Shown here one piece after another: positions 35,965 through 47,164 of a stretch of DNA of 64,000 bases (the first letter of the stretch is position 1; each line of letters begins with the position of its first letter). The notes under the pieces were generated by a model. It was not told the DNA's origin and searched no databases. It was given only the letters and a program-made list of their open reading frames with translations. Both the position numbers and the translations under genes were made by a program. This DNA comes from Trema orientale (taxonomy: Eukaryota; Streptophyta; Magnoliopsida; Rosales; Cannabaceae): positions 238,390-302,389 of the forward strand of contig JXTC01000301.1 of the NCBI GenBank assembly GCA_002914845.1, in the 5' to 3' direction.

Positions 35965-37240
35965 TGGATCTTAAAATAAAGGCCATATGTTTTAGTTAAA
36001 AATAAAGCCCACTCATTAATTTCAACTTAGAGAAATTTTCTACGGCTATATGTTATTGACAAAAAGATTTTTACGCAATAATTTCACAGTATGGAAACTC
36101 ATCGACCATTATTTTCGTACTTTTATTTTGTTCAAAGATTTTGCCTTTGTCCCCCATGAAATAAGATACTAGCTCTGCCCCTACATGATAGTGGTCCCAA
36201 CAGTCCCATAACGTATGGTTAGTAAAAGCGATTTCAGGTGTCAATGGTCCTAAAAATCACAGCGATCGATTAGGCCAAAATGTTGCAAATTATGCTGCCA
36301 TTATATAGGACAAGAATTTGTCTTGTTTATTTGCTAGGACAATCATTGAGGAGACGACATATAGGGATCCAAGAACCACTTAGTCCTGCTTTACTTCAAA
36401 CAAAATATTTGGATGATTTTTTTTTATTATTTTGATTTATAGTCTCTTTTGTATTCTCTACTTAGAGTTTTTGTACGGCTTAAGCATCAGAATGCTTGTA
36501 ACTGACGAAGTTGACGAATTCTGAGTTAAGGCAGAGAATACCTAACAATGATGAGAACACAAGAAGAGTTCGAAAATCACTCGAACAAATTTACTGTTGA
36601 TTTGTAATTTCAATGCAACCACTAGCTAGTTACCAAAGTATCAACAAAATACTTACTATCAATTTTTCTTTTCTAATTGTTTTAAAAAATGCAGTGGTCT
36701 AGTCGATCCAATAAAACTAGATAAATGTCCACTTTCTTTAAAATGCTTTAAGTAGATATCCCTATTTTAAATTTTATAGGTAAATGTCCAATTTTTTAAA
36801 AACCTTCGGCTGATATAATTTTAATTTCCAGTTTATCCCTCATTTATTAGACCATTTTTAGTTTTCTTTCCCCTGTATGTTCTCTCTCTATCTCTTCTTT
36901 CTTCATTTTTCTCCTTATTGTTTCTCTCTCCATGTTCTTTTTCTCTCTTTCTTTCTTTTTTCTTCTTGTTCTGAAATTAGATTTTAAATCTTATTTGTGG
37001 TCTTATATTTGTGATTCTGGTTGCATCTTCATCGTTGGGTCGTCTTCAACGTTGCCATTGGAGAATGCTTTTGATTTTACTTGTTGAATTTCTTAATTTT
37101 TTGTGTTTCATATTTGGGGATTTTGATTTGTAGATTTTTATTTCTAATTTGTGTTACTATTATAATTTTAATCTTGTTTTTGTTAGTGATAATTGTTGAT
37201 TTTTATAGTTTTATGTAACTCTTTTAGCAATTTTTTGTTC
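35965..37240. other. Intergenic, nothing firm
   Basis: No gene. Near 36150-36185 CCCCCATGAAATAAG...CTCTGCCCCTAC resembles an inverted hAT-type end. At 36715-36790 the motif AAATGTCCA occurs twice; it is inverted to TTGGACATTTGTC at 38537-38549, so an element of about 1.8 kb could span 36.7-38.55 kb. Confidence 0.4.
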
Positions 37241-37249
37241 ATAGAATTT

Positions 37250-37990
37250 TTAATCTATTTGGTATATAAAATTCTGGTTATGGTATATAAAATTTCAGTC
37301 GTAATATATAAGATATCTGGTGTGGTATATAGTATACTTGTTTTTGTAAGTGTTACTTTTGGTTCATGAATTTTTTTTTGTTTGGTATATAAAATTCTGG
37401 TTAAGGTATATAAGTTTTCTGTTATGATATATAAAATTTTGGTCGTTGTATATTAGATATCTATTATGGTATATGGTATGCTTATTTTTGTAGGTCTTAT
37501 TTTTTGCTCATAAATTTTTTTGGTATATAAAATTCTAGTCGTGATATATAAGATATCTGTTGTGGTATATGTTGTATATTAGATATCTATTATGATATAT
37601 GGTAAGCTTATTTTTGTAGGTCTTATTTTTTGCTCATAAATTTTTTTGGTATATAAAATTCTAGTCGTGATATATAAGATATCTGTTGTGGTATATGGTA
37701 TGCATGTTTTTGTAAGTATTATTTTTGGTTCATGAAATTTTTCTATATGGTATATAAAATTTTGGTTGTAGTATATAAGATTTTGATCGTAGTATGTAAA
37801 ATTTCTATTGTGGTATATAAAATTCTAGCCGTAGTATATAAGATTTTGGTTATAGTATATAAGATATATGTTATGATATATAGCATGCTTATTTTCATAG
37901 GTATTAGTTTTGGTTCATGAAATTATTTTTGGTATATAAAATTCTCGTAGTAGTATATATAAGATATCTGTTGTGGGATATAGTATACTT
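37250..37990. repeat. GGTATATAAAATTCTGGT-type tandem array
   Basis: The phrase GGTATATAAAATTCTNGT alternates with ATATATAAGATATCTGTTGT and TTATTTTTTGCTCATAAATT at irregular 25-35 bp steps. A longer unit of about 110-150 bp repeats two to three times (e.g. near 37518 and 37648). It ends just before the open frame at 38018. Confidence 0.75.
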
Positions 37991-38017
37991 GTTTTGGTTT
38001 TGTTTTTGGAAGAAAAA

Positions 38018-38455
38018 ATGGGAAGAAAGAGAGAGAGTGCCAAAGCAAGCAATGAAGTAAGGAGCAGCAACGACAGGCTCTTGAACTACGAATATCTTCA
38101 ATCTCTCCATCACCACCATTTCTTTTTGTCTCTCTCAGCAATTTTTCTTCTATCTTCTTATTTCTATGCTCCATTCTCTGATTCTGAGCCTGGTTGGGAC
38201 TTTGAGAATCAAATACAGATCTTGAAATTGGTTGCAAATCGATCGCCGTATCTATGTATGCCATCATCGCTGTCACGGCTTGACCTCACTGAGGGAAAAG
38301 TGGACACCCCTGGTGAACCGGCAGCGTTAGAGGCGGAGAGGATTGGGGAGAGGAAGGACACGAACAAGGAAGAGGAAGAAGGTTCAGAGACCAAAGGCTA
38401 CCACAGTTTCGTCGACCATGAAGAATTCAAAGCTCAGGAGAGAAGGCCATTTTAG
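38018..38455 (+). CDS. Unrecognised 145-codon open frame, doubtful gene
   Basis: ATG at 38018 opens a 145-residue frame: basic N-terminus (MGRKRESAKASNEVRSS), one hydrophobic segment (HHFFLSLSAIFLLSSYFY, about residues 37-54), and an acidic, Glu/Lys-rich C-terminus. Base composition here is more balanced than the desert around it. I recognise no family. The frame follows a tandem array and may lie in an 1.8-kb mobile element with AAATGTCCA-type ends, so it could be captured host sequence. An opposite-strand frame of similar length exists. It may not be translated. Confidence 0.2.
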   Translation: MGRKRESAKASNEVRSSNDRLLNYEYLQSLHHHHFFLSLSAIFLLSSYFYAPFSDSEPGWDFENQIQILKLVANRSPYLCMPSSLSRLDLTEGKVDTPGEPAALEAERIGERKDTNKEEEEGSETKGYHSFVDHEEFKAQERRPF

Positions 38456-38559
38456 GCAAATGATTTTCTACGGTTTTATGGCTTAGACATATCCCAATAA
38501 AACTCTGGGCCTTTGGTCATATACTTAAAATTAGGCCAAATTTTGGACATTTGTCTATC

Positions 38560-39230
38560 TATCGATCACCCCAAGGCGTTATCGAGAATGTATAGGAGCA
38601 CTCACAGTGCAGGCAACTTGTTTGGACTATTAATTCTCTCTTTACCAATAATAAAACGGATATTGAGGACAATACTATTAGTTGAACTTAGTTTTTTTGC
38701 TTTAATGTGTGAAAAAAATAACTAAATTCTACTAAGATAAAAGAAGTTATTATATATATTCTTCTAAACAATATTAGCAGTGACTTAGATATGTAATGAA
38801 GTACTGATCAGTTAACTGCATTGGGACATATTTAATTGTAACGCCATACAATATAAGAGGCTAGAAAACTTCGATATATATTCTTATGTTCTACAATAAT
38901 TCTAACTCATGATGTTGATACAGAATATATTATAAATATTCATTTTATATATAGGGACTAAAAGTTAGCCGTTTCACTTTTTTCTCAAGAAAAATATATC
39001 TGATTTTATAATATATGTGTATAGCAATTTACAAGCATAAGAATCTTCTTTTAGTAAAATATTATATACATACATACATATATATATATATTCCAAGCCA
39101 AAAAAATGTAAACATTTTTGCAAGCATAAGAATCTACCTTATCTTATCTATCTTTTTTATCATTTCTCTTACTTTACGTCCACACCAAAGAGGCCACAAG
39201 GAATAACCACTTATTCCCCTTTTTTCACTA
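38560..39230. other. Calmodulin-like gene 5' flank
   Basis: AT-rich with a (TA)n tract near 39077-39090. GAGCACTCACAGTGCAGGCA near 38597 resembles a MITE terminus without partner. No gene. Confidence 0.5.
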
Positions 39231-39231
39231 T

Positions 39232-39240
39232 TATTTATAG
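39232..39240 (+). promoter_or_regulatory. Candidate TATA box of the calmodulin-like gene
   Basis: TATTTATAG about 105 bp upstream of the ATG, followed by a short leader with an A-run (39293-39309). Confidence 0.45.
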
Positions 39241-39344
39241 CCAATCTGAACATGCATGCACTAACAAGAAACAAGCAACAGCACAACCGGGAAAAAAAAA
39301 AAAAAAAAACCCTAGCCAAAACTAAACCCAAAAAGTAAAAAAAA

Positions 39345-39836
39345 ATGGCTCAGTTGGGGTCTCTCTCCGCCCAAACAGAGGCACTGAGTCACGTCCTAGG
39401 TCTAGTGGAGGCCTTCAGAGCCTTCGACTCCGACAACGATGGCTCCATCACCGCGGCCGAGCTCGGCGGGATAATGGGCTCGCTCGGGTACAACCCGACC
39501 GAACAAGAAGTGAGGACCATGATGCAGCAGGGAGACGTCGACAAGGACGGGCTCTTGAGCTTGCAGGAGTTTCTGGAGATGAACACCAAGAATCTGGAGC
39601 TCGGCGGGCTCGGAAACTTCCTCATGAACGCTTCTGAAGTTCTGGCTAACAACAATGGCGGTGATGGATCAGCTTGTGAGATGGTGACTGCGGAGGAGTT
39701 GTTTCAGGTTTTGGGGAGTTTAGGGCTCAATTTGGGCTTAGAGATTTGTCAGAATATTATTGCTTCAATGGATATGGATGGTGATGGAGCTGTTAGCATA
39801 GATGATTTTAATCTTATCGTTACTTCTCTCCTCTAA
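39345..39836 (+). CDS. Calmodulin-like (CML) EF-hand calcium sensor, intronless
   Basis: 163 residues, single exon, ATG in A-rich context with G at +4. EF-hand loop 1 is residues 28-39 (DSDNDGSITAAE), loop 2 is 64-75 (DVDKDGLLSLQE), and loop 4 is 143-154 (DMDGDGAVSIDD). The third EF-hand position (about 105-125) keeps helix-like sequence but lacks a D-x-D-x-D loop, so three sites are expected to bind calcium. In loop 4 position 12 is Asp instead of the usual Glu, which in EF-hands generally weakens or shifts Ca selectivity. No signal peptide or lipidation motif at the N-terminus (MAQLGSLSAQ), so it is probably cytosolic or nuclear. Exact CML subgroup not assigned. A partner protein cannot be inferred from the neighbours. 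Confidence 0.92.
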   Translation: MAQLGSLSAQTEALSHVLGLVEAFRAFDSDNDGSITAAELGGIMGSLGYNPTEQEVRTMMQQGDVDKDGLLSLQEFLEMNTKNLELGGLGNFLMNASEVLANNNGGDGSACEMVTAEELFQVLGSLGLNLGLEICQNIIASMDMDGDGAVSIDDFNLIVTSLL

Positions 39837-40034
39837 GATGATCTTGAGGCGGAGTTTTAGGGTTTATTATCATGTGTGTAAAGTTGAATAATATGGAAGT
39901 GGGAAATGTTGTTGGGTATGTTTAATCCTAATCGTGTCTGTTTCGACACTGATAACTAGGGTTCTCAACTATTAAAACATAAAAAAAAAAAGTATATTGT
40001 GTTTAAGGAATGCTAAATACACTATTTCTCGTTC

Positions 40035-40165
40035 TTTTTTACACTTTTCAGTCTTACGGTCTGAAACGTGGATTTCACTATCCAATTTAATATTTTAATA
40101 ATATAATAAACCATAGTGGAATCTACGTGTTAAACAATGAAACTGAAAGAGTACAAAAAAAAGAA
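40035..40165. repeat. Foldback MITE, family B
   Basis: Left arm GTTCTTTTTTACACTTTTCA and following GTGGATTTCACTAT are inverted against ATAGTGGAATCTACGTG and GAGTACAAAAAAAAGAAC at the right. Arms are about 55 bp around an AT-rich loop. It is related to 23688-23826. It lies about 200 bp past the calmodulin-like stop codon. Confidence 0.65.
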
Positions 40166-40199
40166 CCTGCTTTAAATTCTTCAATATATAGAGTAATAT

Positions 40200-42085
40200 T
40201 AATATTAGGTGCAAGCTCTTTTTGTACCGATCAGTGATGCTATAGTAATCTAATTGACCAATTAATGAACATGAAGATTCTTATGCTTACCAATAGTTTA
40301 AATTAGAAATAGAAGTTAGATATTGGCGGTGGCGGTATTGCATGAGAAGGTTGCCATATTAATTAGAAACAGCTAGAATTCGATAGGATATTTACACAAT
40401 ATGTTCATTGCTGCTTTAGCTAAATTACATACATAACAATTGAAGAGACATCATGGGTTGATTTCAATTTATATACAAATGCCATTTTTATTACAAGTTT
40501 TTGTTTACCAGAAGAGTTCTTTTAGTTTTAAGATGTAGTTTCCACTTTTCATAATGCATTAGACTGCCTTTTAATTTTAAAAACAAAATTTTCTATTGAT
40601 AAGTGATATTAATTCCAGTACAAATTACATATTATACTATAGCGAAAAATCTAATTTGGCTAAAAGACTATAAATATTTTTGGAATCATCCTGGTATATG
40701 TAAATACAAATCCCTACTTGTCATTAAGTGTCATATTGTTCCCTCCCCCTTTTTTATTTTTTTTTTAACCGGCTTATAGCAAAATGACCAAAAGTTGATG
40801 CCTTTCCTTGTAATAAAGTTGATGTAGTATTGAAAATGTCTTATTTTTCGATCAATATCATTACTAATATCAATACACTTTCCCCTCTATACGGTTTCCC
40901 TAAATAAAATAAAAAATAAAAAAAATAAAAATTCTCTGTATCAATGAAGTTCCAAAAAATAAAAAATCCGATCTTTCTGTATCCCATTTAACAAGGGAAT
41001 AAACCAAAAACGATGCTTTTAAAAAAAAAAAAAAAAAAGGAATAAAGTGATGATTACGAATTGGATCTAGTAATTAAAGATGGTGAGAGTGCATAGTGAT
41101 ACGTAACATAACATCGGTATATATAGATTTGGGTTCTTAATTAGTCTGGGCCAGTTCAAAAGGGATCCAACATTTCTCTGGCCTGTTTTCGAAAACCCAT
41201 TCCATAATTCCACCCCAATAGGCTTCACATCATATTTATGTTATGTTATGGCTTATGCAGTTATCTGCTTTGTGCTACCTTACTTTACCGTACCTTTACT
41301 TCTTTCTCAGATCGGAGGTGTTCTGACTTTTGACTTCTGACTGCTGAGGTAACAAATAAAGCTTCGATCCTTCTAAGTTTGTTTACTTGATTACTCAAAA
41401 CAAATTAAAGTAATTTGACTGATTACCAACTCATGTTCCTTTTGTACATATTTATTGCTTCGGTTCTTGCTTAAAGCGTAATGGAAAGTTTAAGAAGTCT
41501 ATTGATGATTCTCATTATTTGTTTCTTTTTGCGTTGTTTCCATTAGTCTCAAAATTTTCCAGATAGAGTAGAAGATTGCTAAAATGTCCTATTTCTTATA
41601 GTTTTTAATCTAGTTTTAGCTTTCTTGGTCTGACAGAGTATAGGATATCTAGATTAAGATTGAGAAACTTAATATGTCATTTTTGGAACATAACTGTACA
41701 ATCAAATAACTAGAAGCTCTAACAATCAAACCCTACATAGATTTACAACCACCACCCTCATTTTCCTAATCGGACATGACTTACCTCTGCCTGAAAGTTT
41801 GATAAATCTATGTAATATATTCAAAACTTGGACCTTAATTCTGCAAATTATTTATGGTACGGAAACAAGGTCAATCCAGCGTTTGATTTTCTAACGTCAT
41901 ATTTTCCATTCACGAACTTGTCTGACATTCTCCTCTTCTTCGTTTTTTTATTTATTTTATTATATTTTATTATTATTATTATTTTTTTTTTTCGGTCTGA
42001 AACCAAGCATCGCATTATAGTATCCTTATTCAGGATTGTTTCCCTAATTCTTAACCTTATTCTATATTCAGGAAGAGAGAGATAG
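40200..42085. other. Intergenic, 5' flank of the glycosyltransferase
   Basis: No gene. There are A-runs near 41020-41038. The stretch 41135-41345 is of higher complexity and may be promoter sequence of the glycosyltransferase. A (TTA)n stretch lies near 41958-41982. Confidence 0.5.
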
Positions 42086-42099
42086 ATGTGTGGAGAAAA

Positions 42100-44710
42100 A
42101 TGGAGAAAGAAAGAGTCCACAAAACCCGCGTATTAGTTATACCCCTTCCAGTCCAAGGCCACATAAACCCAATGCTCCAATTCGCTAAGCGCCTTGCCTC
42201 CAAAGGATTGAAAGTCACAATGGTCACCGCCTTCTCTAACAATGAGGCAATGGAAACCCAAGAAAATTCAGTTGAGTTTGAGCCAATCTCTGATAGGCTC
42301 GAAGAGAGTAACAACATAGAAAACATGGTAAAGTGGTTCCAAAGCCAGGTGTCAAAGAGATTACCAGAGCTTATTGTGAACCAAGAAAACAATGGGTACC
42401 CCATTAGTTGCTTGGTGTATGACTCGGCCATGCCATGGATACTAGACTTGGCCAAAGGGCTAGGCATCTCTGGGGCCTCATTCTTCACTCATTCTTGTGC
42501 TGTGGCTAGCATTTACTACAACCTCCATCAAGGGTTGCTGAAAGTTCCCCTTGAAGAGCCTCTGGTTTCGTTGGCTGGGCTGCCGCCACTTAAGGCGCAC
42601 GACCTGCCCTCTTTTGTTTATGACCCGGGGTCCTATCCATCCTTCTTGAAACTGGTCATAAGCCGGTTTTCAAACGTCACCGAAGCCGACTGGATCTTTT
42701 TCAGCAGTTTTGACAGCTTGGAAAAAGAGGTAACTCCATGAACTCTTCTGTGTGCATTTGAATATTGTGCTTTCGAGAAAAAAAATTAGGGCCAAGCATC
42801 TAAATATATTCACTTCTGTGTCTTTAAAAGAAACAAGGGATGCATACATTCAAAAGCTGCCCCAAAATATGGTCCAGAAGAACCGATGAATTCAAAAAGA
42901 AACTTAATTTACTTTTTCTGTTTCTCAGACATTTGTTCCTGATGGAAATATGATGCTAAAAGAGCTTCTGAATTCACTTATGCATATATTCAGATATTAA
43001 AGTATTAAGTTAATCTTCTTTCAACATTTCCTAAGGTATTTTAGTACCCTTTGGCTCTTGGATTTCTTTAAAATGCAGCCTAGATAGAACGTAAAAGGCA
43101 GATAAAGGGAAAAATGGATCCCCTGTTTTGTTGGAGTGTAACTTTTAGATAATGCATCTCAAGAACCAATCTGGTAAATATTTTAAAACCAAAAACAGTG
43201 CATTAATGCTTCTCAGTTATCTGAAATAAAAGGCCTTACATATGATGGAGTAACTCCTCAGATGATAGTTACCTAATACTTCTTATGCTAGAAGGCTCTG
43301 GACTTCTCTTAGAACAATGAAGCAGACTTACTTGACCTTTCACTGCAAGTAACATTCTCCTTGTCCCATTTTAGCAAAACATCTGCTTACCCTCCTTTCC
43401 TCATAGCTACTTCCAGTTTATCAAGTTTCATCAGTACTGAGCTCTCATTCCATTCCACTCAAGTTTCTTCTGAGTCAAGAGGTTTCTTAAGTTGCTGATG
43501 GCAATCTTAACTATGTCTCTGTGATCCGTGGCAACTTATCCTTGGTTTGCTTTGTTTCGAAAAGTTATAGGGACATGATCAGAACTTCGGAATGAATGAT
43601 GCAGATTCATTTGGTGATTGCATATGTGAGACCATATAACTGCATTTTCCTTATGACAATTGCCTTCTACTATTTTTCCAGTATGTTTTTGCAACATTCC
43701 ACCCCGATGAACTTTTTGCAAGATACATATGTGGAAATGTAATAGCTGTTGCCATTAGTGCAAATTCTCAAATTACCCTCAAAATTCCGTGGTGGTTTTT
43801 GGAGAACTGCTTTTCATTGACAAGGAGTTCTCATTTCCCGAACAGAGAAAGAAAATCTGTTACTTACAGTCTAAACAGGCCTACTCTTTTTCACGATCTG
43901 GCCATAAGCCCTACTGTAACCAACATTCCTATTAAGTGTCCATTCTTTCATTTTATTAAAGTCAAACTGAATTTCTATCAGGTTATTAGTTGGATGAGAA
44001 CCTTATGGCCAATCAAGACAATAGGACCAACCATTCCTTCAATCTACTTAGACAAGAGGTTAAAAGAAGACACTGATTATGGCTTCGGCCGGTTCAATCC
44101 CAATACTGATACATGCATGAAGTGGCTAGACTCAAAGGAAGAAGCTTCAGTCGTCTACATCTCTTTTGGAAGCATGGCCGACCTTGGGAAAGAGCAGATG
44201 GAGGAACTCGCTGAGGGCCTAAAGATGATCAAGAACAACTTCCTGTGGGTGATCAGAGAATCAGAAGTGGAAAAGCTTCCTTCCAAGTTTTTAGAGGAGA
44301 CATCGGTAAAGGGTCTTGTTCTGAATTGGTGCCCTCAACTGGAAGTTTTGGCTCACAGGTCAACGGGTTGCTTTGTGACCCATTGTGGTTGGAACTCAAC
44401 TCTTGAAGCTGTAAGCTTGGGAGTGCCAATGGTGGTGATGCCGCAGTGGACTGATCAAACAACTAATGCCAAATTTGTTTCAGATGTGTGGAATGTAGGC
44501 CTAAGGGTAGAGGTGAATCAAAATGGGATTGTCCCAAAAGAGGAAATAGAGCTTTGTATAAGAGAAGTCACGCAAGGAGAGAGAGGGAAAGACATAAAGA
44601 GGAATTCTGTCAAGTGGAGAGAATTGGCTAAGGAGGCAGTAGATGAAGGAGGTAGCTCTGACAAGAACATTGAGGAATTTGTAGCTCAACTTCTATGCAA
44701 ACCTTGTTGA
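42100..44710 (+). CDS. UDP-glycosyltransferase, UGT74-like (family 1), two exons
   Basis: Transfers a sugar, probably glucose, from UDP-sugar to a small acceptor in the cytosol; acceptor unknown. Exons 42100-42729 and 43982-44710 (1252-bp GT-AG intron, phase 0) give 452 aa, normal for UGT74. The N-terminal acceptor domain has catalytic His21 (PVQGHINPM) and its partner Asp108 (CLVYDSAMPW). The C-terminal half has a full 44-residue PSPG donor box from WCPQLEVLAH to MPQWTDQ; its last residue Gln favours UDP-glucose. IGPTIPSIYLDKRL after the intron is typical of UGT74 (my recollection), whose members glucosylate e.g. salicylate, indole-butyrate or thiohydroximates, so no substrate is claimed. 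An in-frame ATG at 42088 has weak context (T at -3); 42100 has A at -3 and G at +4. The frame open upstream of exon 2 is intron read-through. Confidence 0.93.
42730..43981 (+). other. Intron of the glycosyltransferase gene
   Basis: 1252 bp, GTAACT...CTATCAG. More GC-balanced than the intergenic DNA around it and free of recognisable transposons; no nested gene seen. Confidence 0.85.
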
Positions 44711-44713
44711 TTG

Positions 44714-44740
44714 AAAAAAAAAAAAAAAAAAAAAAAAAAC
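44714..44740 (+). repeat. A-run directly after the glycosyltransferase stop
   Basis: About 27 consecutive A starting four bases after the stop codon, followed by CCC. Could be a genuine poly-A microsatellite in the 3' UTR. The gene has an intron, so this is not a processed retrocopy. Confidence 0.8.
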
Positions 44741-45329
44741 CCTTAATGAATCACCCTCAGGTTGTTCTGTAGTCAGCAACTTGGCTTAGCAAAAATAAAA
44801 ACAAAACAAAATAAATAAAAAGATTGGCGTGTGAATAAATTCTTATAGTATGAATAATTTGTATGAATTGTATTGTATGGTACATTTAGTCTTAACATTG
44901 GTGTTCTGTACGACTGCTTTTAACATCATTCTTCAGTTTGATTTAAATATGCATTCTATGGAAAATGGAAGGTTATAGCTGCTTGATTGGACTTTTGATA
45001 TGCAGGACAACGTAGAAAACTAGAGTGAAATTTTCCTTGTCATTTATATGTTTATTTATTAATCTTAGAAAAATTACAATTTTGGTATTAAAGAACAACT
45101 TTACTAGATGGGATTTCTTTTTCAATAGAAAGAAGAAACAAGAAGTAGATACGCTTTCAAGGACATGTATTTTGCGTGACACAAATGCGCATAAAATCTA
45201 GGCCCCATGTCAAATGTGTGAGTTGGGTGGCTTGGGTTCCTAATCTCATTAATAAGCCCATTTTCATCTCATTCTAACTAAACCAACAAACTCGGTGTTC
45301 TTTGCTTTTAGTTGTCAACAAAAAGAGTA
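44741..45329. other. Intergenic between glycosyltransferase and glycine-rich gene
   Basis: No additional gene. Opposite-strand open frames are short and unlike proteins. Confidence 0.6.
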
Positions 45330-45758
45330 ATGTTGGTACTAAAGATAAACAAATGGGTGGTATTGGTGGGGTTGTTCTTGTTTGCCATTTACCCTTCTGT
45401 CATACTATCCTCTAGCTCACAGGACTCATCAGACAAAAAACCTAGCTCTGATCTGCCTTCTCAAGGCGGTGGTGACGACGGTTCGAGTCAAAATAACGGG
45501 TGGAGCTTCAGGTGCGGATGCAGGTCCTCGCCGGATGGAAGTTGGGGCTTCAACTGGGTTAGGGGCTTGGGCCCTGATGGCAGCAGTATTAGTTTTGGGT
45601 CAGGTTCAGGTCAGAACGGCGGGTTCGGGTTCAGTTGGGGCAGTTCTACTTCTAATGGGGACAGTAACTCTCCTTCTCAAGTAGTAGGTGGCGGTGGCAA
45701 TGACGTGAGTTTTAGGAGAGGGTATGGGTTTGGTGCGGTTCATGGCCACAACAAATAA
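45330..45758 (+). CDS. Secreted glycine/serine-rich protein
   Basis: 142 residues from ATG 45330; the frame stays open upstream but without ATG. The N-terminus is a signal peptide or anchor: Lys5, Lys8, then hydrophobic VVLVGLFLFAIYPSVIL (10-26), likely cleaved near the following Ser run. The mature part is rich in Gly and Ser with spaced aromatics (NGWSF, GSWGFNW, GGFGFSWG, GYGFG) and one Cys pair in RCGCR (Cys62, Cys64). It resembles small glycine-rich cell-wall or apoplastic proteins; no catalytic domain is visible. It probably acts outside the cell. Single exon. Reading-frame composition and coherent signal peptide argue for a real gene; function unknown. Confidence 0.75.
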   Translation: MLVLKINKWVVLVGLFLFAIYPSVILSSSSQDSSDKKPSSDLPSQGGGDDGSSQNNGWSFRCGCRSSPDGSWGFNWVRGLGPDGSSISFGSGSGQNGGFGFSWGSSTSNGDSNSPSQVVGGGGNDVSFRRGYGFGAVHGHNK

Positions 45759-45769
45759 TAACGTGCATG

Positions 45770-46740
45770 GAGCAGGTTGAAGCAGCTAGTTAAGTACGTA
45801 GTGACTAAGGTTAAAAAAAGTTGACAGTGAAATAGCTATGGTATAATCTTTGTTCATATTAAATTTCATCGCTTTTATGCCTAGCTCTTAGCATATAGTG
45901 TATTTAGAAATATGACAGAACGTTAAGTTTCTAACTCCCACCCTTTTTTTTTTTCAATACCAACAAAGAATAATAATAGCAATCACATTAATCCAGAATT
46001 AATGATCCAAAGTGATGTGGCTATCAAAACTTGTCTTGTTAACAAATTTATTACCCACTTACAATTCAATTATTATAGTTTTCTTAAAGTCATCATCTAA
46101 CAGATTCTTGTATTTAACGTAAAACTCACCTAAATCGGTGGTGCGGTAGGGCGTGTTCGCTCTTTTTCGCCTCGATGAGAGGAGTTATGGGCATTATAGA
46201 CTTCCCCGCTTTGAGTCGATCTATAATGGACTTTGCCATTACCTCGTATACATTGCCAATGACACAAGTAGTTTTGAGTTTTGACATTTATAAGCTTTTG
46301 TCTAAACTATAAAGGCTGGACTTTTTTTTTTCGTCACACCCTTCTTTAATAATTAATTAGTGAATATTTCTAGTTTAAAATTACTTTCGTTTGAAATCAC
46401 ATGATGTATTACTTGAAACAATATAATCTTGGGTATGACCGAATTTAAAGCCATTTCAAGCGTAAATGTCTTTTTTTTCAAATGAAATAGAAAAATGGCC
46501 GGTATATTAGTGGTGTATGTACCAAGTGCAAAATAGAGAAATTTACACTCAGTACCAATTTTTGTGCATTATATTTCAAAAATACTTATTTTTACTATTA
46601 GAAAAATAATTATTAAAATAAAGTGAAAAAAAATGACACACTCTATAATTTTCCTATAATCCTTTTTATGGCCACATAATCAATTTCCAATAACGCATGT
46701 GTTTGGGGTAAAAGAGGAATGATTTTGCTCTTTATTTAGC
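45770..46740. other. Intergenic with one GC-rich patch
   Basis: No gene. At about 46135-46265 a GC-rich, CG-containing stretch (GGTGGTGCGGTAGGGCGTG) stands out, with the near-inverted pair GGGCATTATAGACTT and ATCTATAATGGACTT. Not recognised. Confidence 0.4.
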
Positions 46741-46746
46741 ACACTT

Positions 46747-47162
46747 AAGCTATGTTTGGTAGAGAGGAAAGAAAGTAGAAGGGAAAGAAAAATTAGGAGG
46801 GAAAGAAAATGTGTAGGATGGAAAGGAAAATGTCTTTTCTTCCATTGTTATTTGGTATGTAGGAAGGAAAGAAAACTAGCATATTTTAAAAGTACTATTT
46901 TACCCTTTTTATTAAAATTTTAAAAATAGTGTACAAGATTAATTTAGTAAATTCACTTTAAAACATTAGTAAAAAACTTTTCTTATCCCTTTTCTCTTCA
47001 TTTTTAGGAGAAAAATATTTGAGTGAGTCCCATCACTTTTTTCTCTCTCCTTTTCTCTTCCCTTCTCTTTTCCCTTCTACCAAACAACCCAAATTTTTAT
47101 TCCCCTCCACTTTTCTATCAAAACTTTTCTTTTCTCTCTCTTTTCCTTCCTACCAAACATAG
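46747..47162. mobile_element. PIF/Harbinger-like MITE family H, full copy
   Basis: Inverted ends AGCTATGTTTGGTAG and CTACCAAACATAGCT; purine-rich left and pyrimidine-rich right arms with TTTGGTATGTAGGAAGGAAA and CCTTCTACCAAACAACCC internally. The 3-bp duplication is degraded on one side. Confidence 0.7.
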
Positions 47163-47164
47163 CT

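Noticed and set aside
43799-43981. N-terminal extension of the second glycosyltransferase exon
   Set aside because: Open by chance; homology starts exactly after CAG at 43979-43981, matching the exon 1 donor in phase.
45312-45329. Upstream start of the glycine-rich protein
   Set aside because: The codon at 45312 is TTG, not ATG; the first ATG at 45330 gives a normal signal peptide.
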